A DNA stretch of 64,000 nucleotides from Rosellinia necatrix (taxonomy: Eukaryota; Ascomycota; Sordariomycetes; Xylariales; Xylariaceae): positions 2,108,001 to 2,172,000 of the forward strand of contig JAGYVD010000003.1 in NCBI GenBank assembly GCA_021209875.1, written 5' to 3'. Position 1 is the first letter of the stretch. Every line of letters starts with the position of its first letter. This document shows, piece after piece, positions 11,042 to 20,585 of the stretch. The position numbers and the translations under genes were made by a program. Below the pieces are notes generated by a model. The model had not been told where the DNA came from, made no database searches, and saw only the letters and a program-made list of their open reading frames with translations.

Positions 11042-12916
11042 CTATGGTTTCGCCACGGAGATGGAACCAAATCGGGCCCCGCCAGCCGATGACCGCACAC
11101 CGTCCGCCCCCGTCGCGAATGCCCCGTCAGTGGCGGTGATCTTGGGCGTGTTCATATCATCGACGAAGACCTTGATTTGAGAGCCGACGGCGGTGACCCT
11201 GAGGTGATGATCCGTGTTGGCAGCAATCACCGCGCCGCTTGAGCCCAGGGCGGATGATGCGCCGTTGGCCACCTTTTCGAGGGTCACGCTCCCCAAAGCC
11301 GATACCTTAGCGTAGTAGCCGTTCAGCTGTGCGAGGTTATTCGACAGGTTGGTGGCGCGGAACAAGAGTCCTGCCTCGGCACCCGAACCCGGAACGGAGA
11401 CGGTGGCATCGTAAACCAGATCGCCAAAGTTGGTATCGAGCATCGCAGCGGAACTTCCGGAGCTCGTGAACTTGCTATTGGAAACGGACCACTGGCTGCC
11501 GTATTGTTTCCAGCCGATCGACTGCCCGTCGGCGAAGTTGTCCTTCACAAGCATCGTGATCGGGACGATCGTGCCGTCTTCGTTGAAGTACATGCGATCA
11601 TACGCTAACACGCGGTGGTTGCCATCCGTTTCGCTCAGAGGGCGACGGTGATAGACGATATACCAGATGTCGGTGTTTGGGATGTGAATTACGGAGTTAT
11701 GGCCGCTGCCTTTGGCGACCGCCGCGTCCTGTTTTAGGATGCTGGCCTGCTTGATGAACGGACCGTTGATTGTGTCGGCCATGGCGTAGGAGACACTGTA
11801 ATCCGGCCCAGTCCAACCGCCTTCTGACCACATGAGATAGTACTTCCCGTTGCGCTTGACCATCTGAGGCCCTTCGACGTAACCCTCAGGTGTGATTTCC
11901 TTGTATGAAGTTCCGTCGTCGAATTGGCCAACGGAAACCATGTCGGCATTTAGTTTGGCCATGTTGCAGTGAGAGTGGCCACCGTAGAAGATGTAGGCCT
12001 GGCCGTCATCGTCGATATACACATCCTGGTCGATAGGCTGTGCGCCGTTATGGTACTCTCCGATCAACGGTTTCCCGATCGCGTCAACGTAGGGCCCTTC
12101 AGGCTTATCGGAGACGGCGACGCCGATGCCACCGATGAGGCCGGCCTCGGGCTCGCCTTCTTGAATGTCGTTCGCGCCGAAGTATATGTAGTACTTCCCG
12201 TTCCGAGATATCGGCGCGGGAGCCCACACAGCCTTGTTGGCCCACTTGACATCTTTTGTTGTCAGAATGTTCGGATGCTTCTCCCAGTGCACCAGGTCGG
12301 TGCTGGAGAAGGCATCGAGATAGGTCTGTTGCTCGTAGGGATAAGACGACGTGGGGAAAACCCAGTACTTCCCGCCGTAGTATTCGATATCCGGATCTGC
12401 ATACCACCCGTCCACGAAGGGATTCCCTGACTCTGAGGTCGTGAAGTCGAGGCTAGCCCGATGCCTGAAGGGCAGGGCCCGCGCCATGGCTGGGAGAAGG
12501 AGGCCGACGGCGGCCTGGAGGAGAGACGGGACCATCTTCAAGGCCTCGATCAGGTCGGTGACGGTGGTATAATTCCCAAGTGAGGTGTTGTCCGGAGCTT
12601 CGCCTTCGGAGAGCCAACAACCGCCGGGTAAAAACCAGATGAAGCGTACGCCGAGACAATACGTGCCCAGGATAAGAAGGATAAGAAGACCACATATGAG
12701 CGGGCTTATATAGGCGACAGTATAGGTGATAGTATGGGTGATAGTATGGGTGATAGTATGGACGGTAGACGGCCGACGCGCACGGGAGGGGGCCACCGTC
12801 GCCCACCGCCCATCTGCCCGCGAGCGCGTGCCCTTCTCGTCGGTGACGGTCGTCTCCATGTCTGGTGATGGCCTTGGACGGCGATCAGCCGATCTAGTCG
12901 CAAGCTTCGGGGGCAT
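11042..12916 (-). CDS. Glycoside hydrolase family 43 protein with C-terminal concanavalin-like domain
   Basis: Five-bladed beta-propeller glycosidase; GH43 members act on arabinans, xylans or galactans, and the substrate here is not predictable. The sequence shows the catalytic base in WYADPDIEYYGG, the pKa-modulating Asp in IDQDVYIDDDGQAYIFYGG and the acid Glu in YVEGPQM. A C-terminal beta-sandwich of about 190 residues follows (starting near DNFADGQSIGWKQ). The first ATG in the open frame is at 12916, giving 624 residues with a predicted membrane anchor (ICGLLILLILGTYCLGV). The internal ATG at 12535 starts MVPSLLQAAVGLLLPAMARA, which looks like an ordinary secretion signal and would give 497 residues. 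I favour 12535 as the ancestral start; the upstream part includes a 12-bp tandem repeat encoding repeated ITHT. No introns were seen. Confidence 0.85.
   Translation of the reverse strand: MPPKLATRSADRRPRPSPDMETTVTDEKGTRSRADGRWATVAPSRARRPSTVHTITHTITHTITYTVAYISPLICGLLILLILGTYCLGVRFIWFLPGGCWLSEGEAPDNTSLGNYTTVTDLIEALKMVPSLLQAAVGLLLPAMARALPFRHRASLDFTTSESGNPFVDGWYADPDIEYYGGKYWVFPTSSYPYEQQTYLDAFSSTDLVHWEKHPNILTTKDVKWANKAVWAPAPISRNGKYYIYFGANDIQEGEPEAGLIGGIGVAVSDKPEGPYVDAIGKPLIGEYHNGAQPIDQDVYIDDDGQAYIFYGGHSHCNMAKLNADMVSVGQFDDGTSYKEITPEGYVEGPQMVKRNGKYYLMWSEGGWTGPDYSVSYAMADTINGPFIKQASILKQDAAVAKGSGHNSVIHIPNTDIWYIVYHRRPLSETDGNHRVLAYDRMYFNEDGTIVPITMLVKDNFADGQSIGWKQYGSQWSVSNSKFTSSGSSAAMLDTNFGDLVYDATVSVPGSGAEAGLLFRATNLSNNLAQLNGYYAKVSALGSVTLEKVANGASSALGSSGAVIAANTDHHLRVTAVGSQIKVFVDDMNTPKITATDGAFATGADGVRSSAGGARFGSISVAKP
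12726..12762. repeat. 12-bp minisatellite, about three copies
   Basis: Unit GTGATAGTATGG repeated head to tail. It lies in the 5' extension of the GH43 reading frame, where it would encode ITHT repeats if translated. Confidence 0.8.
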
Positions 12917-12931
12917 TCCGGCTGCTTGCAC

Positions 12932-14377
12932 TGCACGGTATCCGAATGACCACCGGCGTCTTCACGATGGCAGCCTGACAACCTGGCAACCTCAGAAGTA
13001 TGTATGTATGTAACATGCCAATTCCAGACTAGACCCTGACCTGAACCCCGGCCTCTGCCTGGACTAGATCACGGCAAAGGTTGGCCCTCCATGCCTGTCC
13101 AAGATCCATCAGTGGGGTTGGTGGAGTTTAGACTATTTAGTTGAGCTAGTTGGGTCATATAGTTGGGTTAGTTGGGTTGGCGGCGCGGGGAAAGGGTTGG
13201 GAAAGGCCTGGGAAACCCCTGAAAACCGAGCTGCTTTCCCGCCTGCACGTGGGTTGTGATAACCAGTACATGGTAGGTAGCACAACATATACAAGCACAA
13301 CACTTAGGCACGTAACTTGTTAAGGCCTGCCCGAACCGGACTAAATCTCCTGCTGTGCATCGTGAACTTTCGCATGAGGTCGAAGATGGTTGGAAGCATC
13401 GGTGTGATAGAAGTGCCGGAGCCTTCCGTCTTTTGACTTATCTTTCCTTTTAGCGACAGGTCCAAGTCCGCATTGGGTCTTGATAACGGCAATTCTTACG
13501 GGAAATGGAAGCTTGGATAGGTCTTATGCGCAACTAATGCACCTCCAAGTGTAATAACACCATAACTAAGGCCGCTATAAAAACAAGGGTTTGACTGGTT
13601 GGGGGCACAGTGAACTTGGTTTTGTTCCAGTCGGTTCGATATCTTCGTATGCCTACCGAGGAATGTGATTCTTTGGGATCTTGAGCCTGGATTTAGCTCG
13701 GTACCGGCATTATGCGAGATAAATGGAAGATAGAAGGTTGCTATGGGAAGGTGGTTAACTGTGGGATGTGGTGGTTGCTTGATTGTACTGAGCCGCTCTA
13801 TCGTTAATATAATACCTTTCAAAGGTTTGACGAATCAGACAATCACTAACTATGCATTGTTTCTACTGTTCACACATGCCAATGCCAAGCATGACGTAGC
13901 ATCATTGATATTCAATTACACTACACACATATTTGTGCTGAACAACTCAGTTCAGTTTAAGCTCAAAACGAGGAAGCCTACGATTTCGCTCATCGATAGG
14001 CTTCAATATAATTGATTGATCGGAAGATCCTAGTTCTGGACTCGTTCAATTCGGGTACATATAAAGCGACAAGCATACCAAAGACCGTCAAAATGGGCAT
14101 CTCGGGACTATCATTTCCGCATCCCGAATTAGTAGCCATAGAAAAAAGACACCAAACCGTGCTATTGGGCCGGCCTTGTAACACAACGATTGCGAATGCA
14201 TGCATCCGACAACACGCATAGAGAAGCTACCTCCCTAAGTACACCGAAGCTAGCTAACCTAAGATTACAATCGCCTTCACCTAACTTAAACACATATAAG
14301 CCGCGAGCGAAGCGGGATAAATGGGTCCCGGCGCATTGCATCGCATCGCATCGCATGCATGAATGAATGAATGAGGA
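12932..14377. other. Spacer upstream of GH43 and of the fucosyltransferase-like gene
   Basis: 1.4 kb between divergent genes. Several open frames of 60-108 codons lie between 13300 and 14220 on both strands, but none matches a family I recognise and none shows paired splice sites with a neighbour. A CATCG-type short repeat (about 14336-14360) lies just upstream of the start at 14378. Confidence 0.35.
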
Positions 14378-15919
14378 ATGGCAGTCCAACGCCTCAGTGC
14401 GCGCCGGGTTGCCGTGGCAGCACTAGCCCTGTGCACAGCGACGCTGCTCGTGTTCTGGCACGGCCACAGCCGACTCTCCAATATCTCGTCGTCCCGGCCA
14501 TACGGGGTTGCCACTGACACGGACACGGACAAGGACACGGACACGGACGCGCACGCACACCCCGACTCGAGCAGCAGCAGCAGCAGCAATGCCGCCGCCG
14601 CCGCCGCACCGGACCTCTCCTCAGCGCGCGCGCCGTTCATCGCGTGGCCGCTGCGCCGCCTCTGCGCGGAGCAGGTGGCGTCCGGCGACGTGGTGGCGGG
14701 GCTCGTGTTCCTCTGCGACAGCAACAGCGGCGGGCCGGGCAACATCCGGAACTACGTCCTGACGTGCGTGCGGTACGCGATCGAGGCGGGGGCGACGGGC
14801 CTGCAGGTGCCGCGGATCCGGGCGCGGTCGGCCGGGGACCGGGCGGACCTGTTTTCGGCCCACGAGCCGTTCGGGTACATGTTCTCCGAGGCGCACTTCC
14901 GGGCCGCCATGGCGGACGCATGCCCGCACATATCCCTCTTCCCCGGCGAAGGCGACGGCGACGGCGACGGGGGCCTGGGGGCGATCCCGGGCGTCGCGGC
15001 CAAGGCCGCCCGCGAGAACGTCACCCCCGAGCGCATGGTGCGCCGCGTCACCCCGAAGCACTTCGGCGGCCTCCGCGCCGGCTGCGACGAGCGGGACCCC
15101 AACCGGCACACGGACCGCTTCGGGCGCGCCTTCCGCGCCTGGCTGGCGGGCCTCGCCGCCGACTTCGACCTCCCGCCCGCGAGCTGGCGCGACCCCGTGC
15201 TCGTCCGCCTCTCGTGGGGCGTGCTCTGGGACTGGCCCGTCCTCCGCGACGGGCCCGAGCTCGCCGCCACCTTCGGCGGGCTCCTGAGGATTCGCGAAGA
15301 CGTGCTCGAGCTCGCCGACCGCGTCGTGGGGGCCATAAAAGAAGTGGCCGCGTCGGAGGCGGAGAGGAGCCGGGGTGGTAATGGCGGTGGTGGTGGTGGT
15401 GGTGGTGTTAGTGGCGCTGGAGGGGACGCTCGGTTCCTTGGCATACATCTTCGCACCGAGGAGGATGCGCTGTCGCAGTGGCCCACGTACGAGAATCAGA
15501 GCAAGGGCTACATTCACAGGGCGCAGAAGGAGGGCTTCCGGGGTGGCGTGGCCTACCTCGCGTCGGGGAGTGAAAAGGAGATCCAGAGATTCAGTAAGGA
15601 CGCACAGACACAAATGGACTTGAAAGTCATGTCAAAGTATGAGCTGGTACGGGGTAAGGAGTTGGAAAAGTTGAAGTCATTGAGCTGGGATCAGCAGGCC
15701 CTCGTCGACTTCGCCGTTCTACTGGAGTCAGACTACTTTGTAGGCGTGAGCCCCAGCAGCTTCAGCATCAATATAGCACTGAAGAGACATCTTCAAAAAG
15801 AAGGTTTGTATACCCGTCAATGGAGGGTGGGAGCTAGCGACCGGAGAAGTTGGTTGGTAGGCCGATACTATTCATACTGGGATGACTGGATGTTCATGTT
15901 TGACGGCATGTGGCCCTAA
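14378..15919 (+). CDS. Putative O-fucosyltransferase-superfamily type II membrane protein
   Basis: 513 residues, single exon. After a short basic N terminus, residues 11-27 form a hydrophobic signal anchor (VAVAALALCTATLLVFW). A low-complexity stalk follows (alternating Asp-Thr, then Ser and Ala runs, about residues 46-80), as in Golgi-lumenal glycosyltransferases. The globular part contains CDSNSGGPGNIRNYVLTCVRYA, the fold-typical GIHLRTEEDA motif that resembles the HLRxExD signature of GDP-fucose O-fucosyltransferases, and the ending SYWDDWMFMFDGMWP. I recognise this as a fungal family of that fold; donor and acceptor are unknown. A glycine run near residues 328-340 is encoded by a GGT repeat. 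The first 1.1 kb is very GC-rich, the last 0.4 kb is not. Convergent with the CSC1-like gene, 231 bp apart. Confidence 0.7.
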   Translation: MAVQRLSARRVAVAALALCTATLLVFWHGHSRLSNISSSRPYGVATDTDTDKDTDTDAHAHPDSSSSSSSNAAAAAAPDLSSARAPFIAWPLRRLCAEQVASGDVVAGLVFLCDSNSGGPGNIRNYVLTCVRYAIEAGATGLQVPRIRARSAGDRADLFSAHEPFGYMFSEAHFRAAMADACPHISLFPGEGDGDGDGGLGAIPGVAAKAARENVTPERMVRRVTPKHFGGLRAGCDERDPNRHTDRFGRAFRAWLAGLAADFDLPPASWRDPVLVRLSWGVLWDWPVLRDGPELAATFGGLLRIREDVLELADRVVGAIKEVAASEAERSRGGNGGGGGGGGVSGAGGDARFLGIHLRTEEDALSQWPTYENQSKGYIHRAQKEGFRGGVAYLASGSEKEIQRFSKDAQTQMDLKVMSKYELVRGKELEKLKSLSWDQQALVDFAVLLESDYFVGVSPSSFSINIALKRHLQKEGLYTRQWRVGASDRRSWLVGRYYSYWDDWMFMFDGMWP

Positions 15920-16150
15920 GTAATTTACTACTCAGTACAGAGCAGTAACGCGCTCTTATATACATGTATGACAAATATATATGATACCCAAGATGCCTAG
16001 GATATGTAAGGCAATGCAACCACCTCTATGACGATGAGGTCTAACTGGGTTATCAATAAAATAAGTTACCTCAGAATCATGGCATTGCGACGTTTCATGG
16101 ACGGGAGGAATATTGGATGCTGATATATATAACAATCTGTATTAGGTCTA

Positions 16151-19050
16151 TCAGACGTTATTATCCCCGCTGTCTCGCCACACGTGTGTATCCCCCAAGC
16201 TAAACGAACTCGCCGTGCTCGTTGGTGTGCCGTGATGCCCAGGCGTTGTACTATTATGATCTTCGTACTGGCTAGGAGTGTAAGTGCCAGCAGATCCCGC
16301 TGGAGATATTAGAGCAGGTGGGTCTTGATAGATCCAAGGTTGTTCTAGTGGAGCAATCAGGGAAGGATTGATGAATGCCATCCCTCTCTCTCTATCCTCA
16401 TCGATGGTGCTCATCCGTCTCGTAAGCCGCACTTGTTCCACCTCGTTTCGGTTGGGGTTACTTTGTCTTCCCGGGTCCGAGTGGCGTTTGATGCTTCGAA
16501 GGGCAATAAACTTAGTAAGGGAAACAAACTGCTGGTGGAAATACCAATTATACCAAAGCGTGAAAACAACTAATGGGGTGACGAGTGCGGCTTCGGAGAA
16601 TGCCTTTCGCAGCACCAGGATAGCGAGCATGACGACTTGGAACGAAATAAGACCCAGGATGATACGTCTGCAAATAATGGGCCACGCTCTACCTGTGGCA
16701 TGCTGTGGTTGATCCATGGAGTAGAGCAGTTGATATTTGTAAACGAAATACCCGAGTCCAAAGTAACAGACACCCAAGAGAAGCACAAGCTCGGAACCTG
16801 GAAGGACGCTGTAGACGAGGCAGAGGATAAATATGAGCAAAGCGGTAGGCAGGTAGAACCCATAATTAAATAGGTTCGGCTGGACGAGCTCCGCGAAGTC
16901 GCGGGGAGTTTTGGCCCCCATACGATAGAATGGGTACATCGTGACGCTGCCGAATTGGAGAAGCTTGAATGGGAAGAGCCCGAAGCCTTGAAGCATGATA
17001 AAGTTCAGATAGAAGTTGCTGAGGTTTTGGATGGACTGCGCGATCCTCGCTGCGATAGCGTTCGTGTCACTGAGCGACTCCCTGATAATCTGCCAAAAAT
17101 CTGCCAGGGCAGCAGAACCAGACACTGCATAAACGACAAAAATGTTGAAGAACACGAAGAAGAAATTCTTGGAGATGACGGACAGCTCAACATCACCCTG
17201 AGAGATCGTCCCCTGGATATTTGAAAGATAATCGTAAAGGTAGGGTACCAACACGTTGAGCAACGATACAACCAGTGTCGGTAAACCAGTCTGAACCAGG
17301 GCTTTCGTGATCTCGTGTCGTTGGAGCAATGTAGCTAGTGATGGCGCAATCAGCCCAATGTTGCAAATACTGAGCAGTTGGGCGAGGAGCGCGACTGGGA
17401 ACAGCCAGATAATCGTTAACGTCGTGATAAAAATCGTGACTACGCTGGACTGAAGTCGCCTTCGATACCGCGGAGCATAGGTGTTTTTCCACACTACATC
17501 ATGCGGGGATGGTGCCGGCTTTATTAGTAGTTGCCCTGGTCGGGGGTCTACCGTAGCTTGAAGGGCCATTTGGCATGCGGCAATGGAATCCATCGTCACG
17601 AATGCGGTGCCCGTAGGTGTATATTCCGTTTTGCGCGCTCTGAGTATTTTTTCGTCGAGCCGTCGCAGCTGGTCTTCGTAATAGTCTAGCGCGCTATTGG
17701 AAGATAGAAGTTAGTAATCCCGGTTTAAAGTAAAGGGCGGCGCTTAGTATGGAAGGGATAGGTGTGGGATCAATGATACCCGCCTAGTGTTGGACGAAAA
17801 TATAGGGTTTTGGAGGCCGTACTCGATCCTACGATTTCTCATTTTAAGAAAACCAAAGCGCAAACGAATTTTGGGGCGTTCCCTTTCACCCATTGACCCG
17901 CTAATGCCGTTGCCGGGAAGGAGCAGGTCGTTCTCCTCTTCATGTTCCTCATGATCATCATCCTGTTCGTTTTCATTCATGACATGGTTGCCGTGAATGG
18001 CTGCCCTTGGCACCATGGCGCCGCGCGATCTGTAAGCGCTCCAGGCCTCCTCGAGTTTGTGGAGAACATCTCGCCTCTGAGCCACAAGCCCATCAATCTC
18101 TGCCCAATTTCGACATAGGTTGACACTACGGACATGCCCAATCTCCAAATTCTCGACAAACTCCTTAATCTTCTCTTCAGATCTCAGGTCCTTCGGAATC
18201 CCCGCCAATCTGAAAGTCCGATCTGTAACGGTGGACTGAGTACCAAGATAATCTTGCCGAATCTTAACCACCTTGAATGTCTCGGCATTCATGAAGTATA
18301 TCGTGAGAAGAGAAAAGAACCATGTAAAGATAAGGTATGACCAAAGATAGCTCCAGGTTTTGTCGGCCGGTCCACCTTTATCCTTCATGGCGAGGAGGGA
18401 CGATGCGTCGGAAAATCGATTATCGAAGCGCGGGCTGAGGTAAATCGAGTCATTCTTAGGCGGTGGCGGTGTAGATCCGCCCAGGCTGGGATTCGTATCG
18501 AAGGTTTTATGGATAGGCCATAATATTATGATAGAGAAGAAAAACATGGTGGAAAATAGGCGTAGGGACATCTTGAAGAAAGATAGAAACTATACGGCTA
18601 TTAGTGGCCATGCATTTCCTCACTCGGCGGGATCTTGTAGGGGCGCACCACGAAAGCATCCAAACCCGCAGAGGCCAGGACTTGGTCCTCCGTTATCTTA
18701 TACAGAGCCGGTATCCAGCCTAGGAAGCTGTCGGGGAGGACTGGGAGTGCGATTTCCCGGTTGTCGCGCCGCTTTCTGGCGGCGTAGAGTGTCTTCCATC
18801 GCGGGCGAAGAATCTAGTCAGGCGAGGACAATTGTAAGCGCCAGGTCGTTATGTGCCAGGTAGTTATGTGCCAGGTAGTTATGCGCCAGGGGCCGTTGGG
18901 GAGAGGCCATAGAAGACTCACGCAGAAGGCTATGAAAGCCGATAGCCCCAGCGCGAGCGAGAGCACCAGCTGGACGGAGATGTTCTTGCTTCCCGGAGCC
19001 ACGGCGGCCTCACCGTCGGCTTTGCATTTGTCCCAGTTGTCGTCCGTCAT
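16151..19050 (-). CDS. CSC1/OSCA/TMEM63-type calcium-permeable stress-gated channel homologue
   Basis: Multi-span membrane protein of the DUF221/RSN1_7TM family, whose members form mechanically or osmotically gated cation channels. Exons are 19050-18922, 18813-18649, 18589-17823 and 17693-16151. They sum to 868 codons (867 residues). Exons 1-3 give the N-terminal transmembrane segments (QLVLSLALGLSAFIAFC; the RPRW-YAARKRR link; FSTMFFFSIIILWPI) and the cytosolic RRM-like region with RTFRLAGIPKDLR. Exon 4 opens with ALDYYEDQLRRLDEKI and runs into the 7TM core, where WFFP/WLFP-like and LQGFGLFPFKLLQ segments are visible. The C-terminal 110 residues are polar and low in complexity. Intron 1 (18814-18921) contains a minisatellite. 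Confidence 0.9.
18839..18890. repeat. 15-bp minisatellite inside intron 1 of the CSC1-like gene
   Basis: Slightly more than three head-to-tail copies of a unit like AGTTATGTGCCAGGT, ending about 25 nt from the 3' splice site and just upstream of the CTGAC branch-site candidate. Confidence 0.85.
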
Positions 19051-20227
19051 GATCTATCGCCGGGAGGTCCAGCCTACCATACGTCCCGTTATGCAGGTAT
19101 TCATGAAGGACATAAATAGAGATAGCTGAGAGTTCTTAGGGGCATGTTTGAGAGAAAGGTTACAGCTTCACCTTTGTCGTGTGACTTGTCAAGGTAGCAG
19201 ACTGGCGGACTGGCAGTGGAAACGGCAGAAGCTCCAGTGGGGCCGCCCCTGACGTAATCATCATGCATGATAGGCACACCTACCTAGGTATGTTCCTACG
19301 GACACTACGGTTGCACCCAATGAACTCGCCATAATCCAGCCATTGTTTATCATAGTGGGGCACATGTGGTTAGGTGAGCACCCGCTATAGCATTCCCTAC
19401 AAGCTTTTTTTGCTGTCAAGTACAGCAAGGGATAACTGATGGCGAACGAAGTGCCGCCAATCCCACTATATACATACTAGTTTAGTGATCACTAGCTCTA
19501 GATTTAAGAGCCGTTGTCTACCTAATCCACAGGCCACAGGCCACAGTCAGTAAGTACCTACCTACGTAACTGGAAACAACTAAGTAGGTAGTAATAGTTG
19601 GATGACTGCTTATTTAGCTGGTCGGTACAACCCCTGTACAGAATAATAACACCTGCGCAAAAAACCAGCATACCTGGAAACCCTTTGGTCGGTTTAAGCA
19701 AGTCTAATCAGGAGTCAGAACACATCAAGTACTTACTCAACCGAGGTATGTTTAAATCCCATGATCTATTCTAACCGGTTTGTCCACCCACCCGTGTTAG
19801 TGCCAGCAAAACGATAGCTGTGTCTCACACGATCCTGTATTCCCTCTCAGGGTGGTAGTACGTGGGGCAGTAGGAGCGTAATGCCGAGGACTAACTCGAA
19901 ATCACAAGCTAAATATAAATTTGAGTCCGCAAAAGTCGCCATCGATATATCTTCTTCATCTTACAGAGCGAGAGCGGGCTCAACGTATGATCGTTAGACA
20001 TGACAACTTGATGTAAGTGGGTAGTCAAAGACAAGGCCCCTACTTCAAATATCACAGGGAAATCAGAGAGGTCCATCCAACTATGTCGCTGTGAGATGAG
20101 TTGTCATCGTGATAGTACAGCCACTAAGACCTGACACCGACAATACCTGATAATAAAAAGTCGAGATGTTGTTATTATTGCTTTCTGTAAGTTTTACGTT
20201 CCACCTGTCCGTCCCAGCAGCTAGGGT

Positions 20228-20317
20228 ACCTACATACATATACCTACATACATATATACCTACATACATATACCTACATACATATACCTACATACATATA
20301 CCTACATACATACATAC
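20228..20317. repeat. Tandem CATACATATACCTA microsatellite
   Basis: About 90 bp of near-perfect repeats built from TACATACATATACC units, with variation in the number of TA steps. Confidence 0.95.
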
Positions 20318-20362
20318 TTGTATACCGTACATATGGGTCTAGGCGTGTTCGTGTTCCACTTA

Positions 20363-20400
20363 ACGCGTCCCTTCCTCCCCGAGATTGGACGACGACGCGT
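20363..20400. promoter_or_regulatory. Pair of MluI cell-cycle boxes upstream of MSH3
   Basis: Two exact ACGCGT hexamers at 20363-20368 and 20395-20400, 186-223 bp before the MSH3 start. ACGCGT is the MCB element bound by MBF-type factors (Swi6/Mbp1 or Res families), which drive G1/S transcription of replication and repair genes in yeasts. Function here is inferred from sequence and position. Confidence 0.45.
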
Positions 20401-20585
20401 CTACTGAAGCCCAGGGTGTTTGCATTAGCGTACCAGGGACCTGGACAGCTCCATCGTGAGATCACTAGGGCCCGTTCCGTTCTAACCAGCAATCGGCCGA
20501 TACCGTGAACAACTTCTAGCTATGTGAATTACCCCTAGTGATCAAGTAGTAGACGAAAACATCTAGAATCCGCTCTGCCTCTCAG

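Larger units (their letters stand above)
19051..20585. other. Divergent upstream spacer of the CSC1-like gene and MSH3
   Basis: 1.5 kb without recognisable genes. It contains scattered TACCTACC motifs (for example near 19277 and 19556), a long TACATA microsatellite and two ACGCGT boxes near MSH3, which have their own entries. Confidence 0.4.

Noticed and set aside
12726..12762. CRISPR-like or other spaced array
   Set aside because: The units are directly adjacent with no spacers and only three copies; it is a minisatellite in a eukaryotic genome.
7418..12916. Secondary-metabolite or catabolic gene cluster (FAD monooxygenase, SDR remnant, GH43)
   Set aside because: No backbone enzyme, transporter or regulator is present, the SDR is broken, and the flanking genes are housekeeping.
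13304..14221. Cluster of short open frames between GH43 and the fucosyltransferase-like gene
   Set aside because: Frames lie on both strands without shared motifs or consistent splice sites; I could not support a gene.
14621..15613. Long open frames antisense to or overlapping the fucosyltransferase-like gene
   Set aside because: Low-complexity translations produced by GC-rich codon use; the plus-strand frame carries the conserved motifs.
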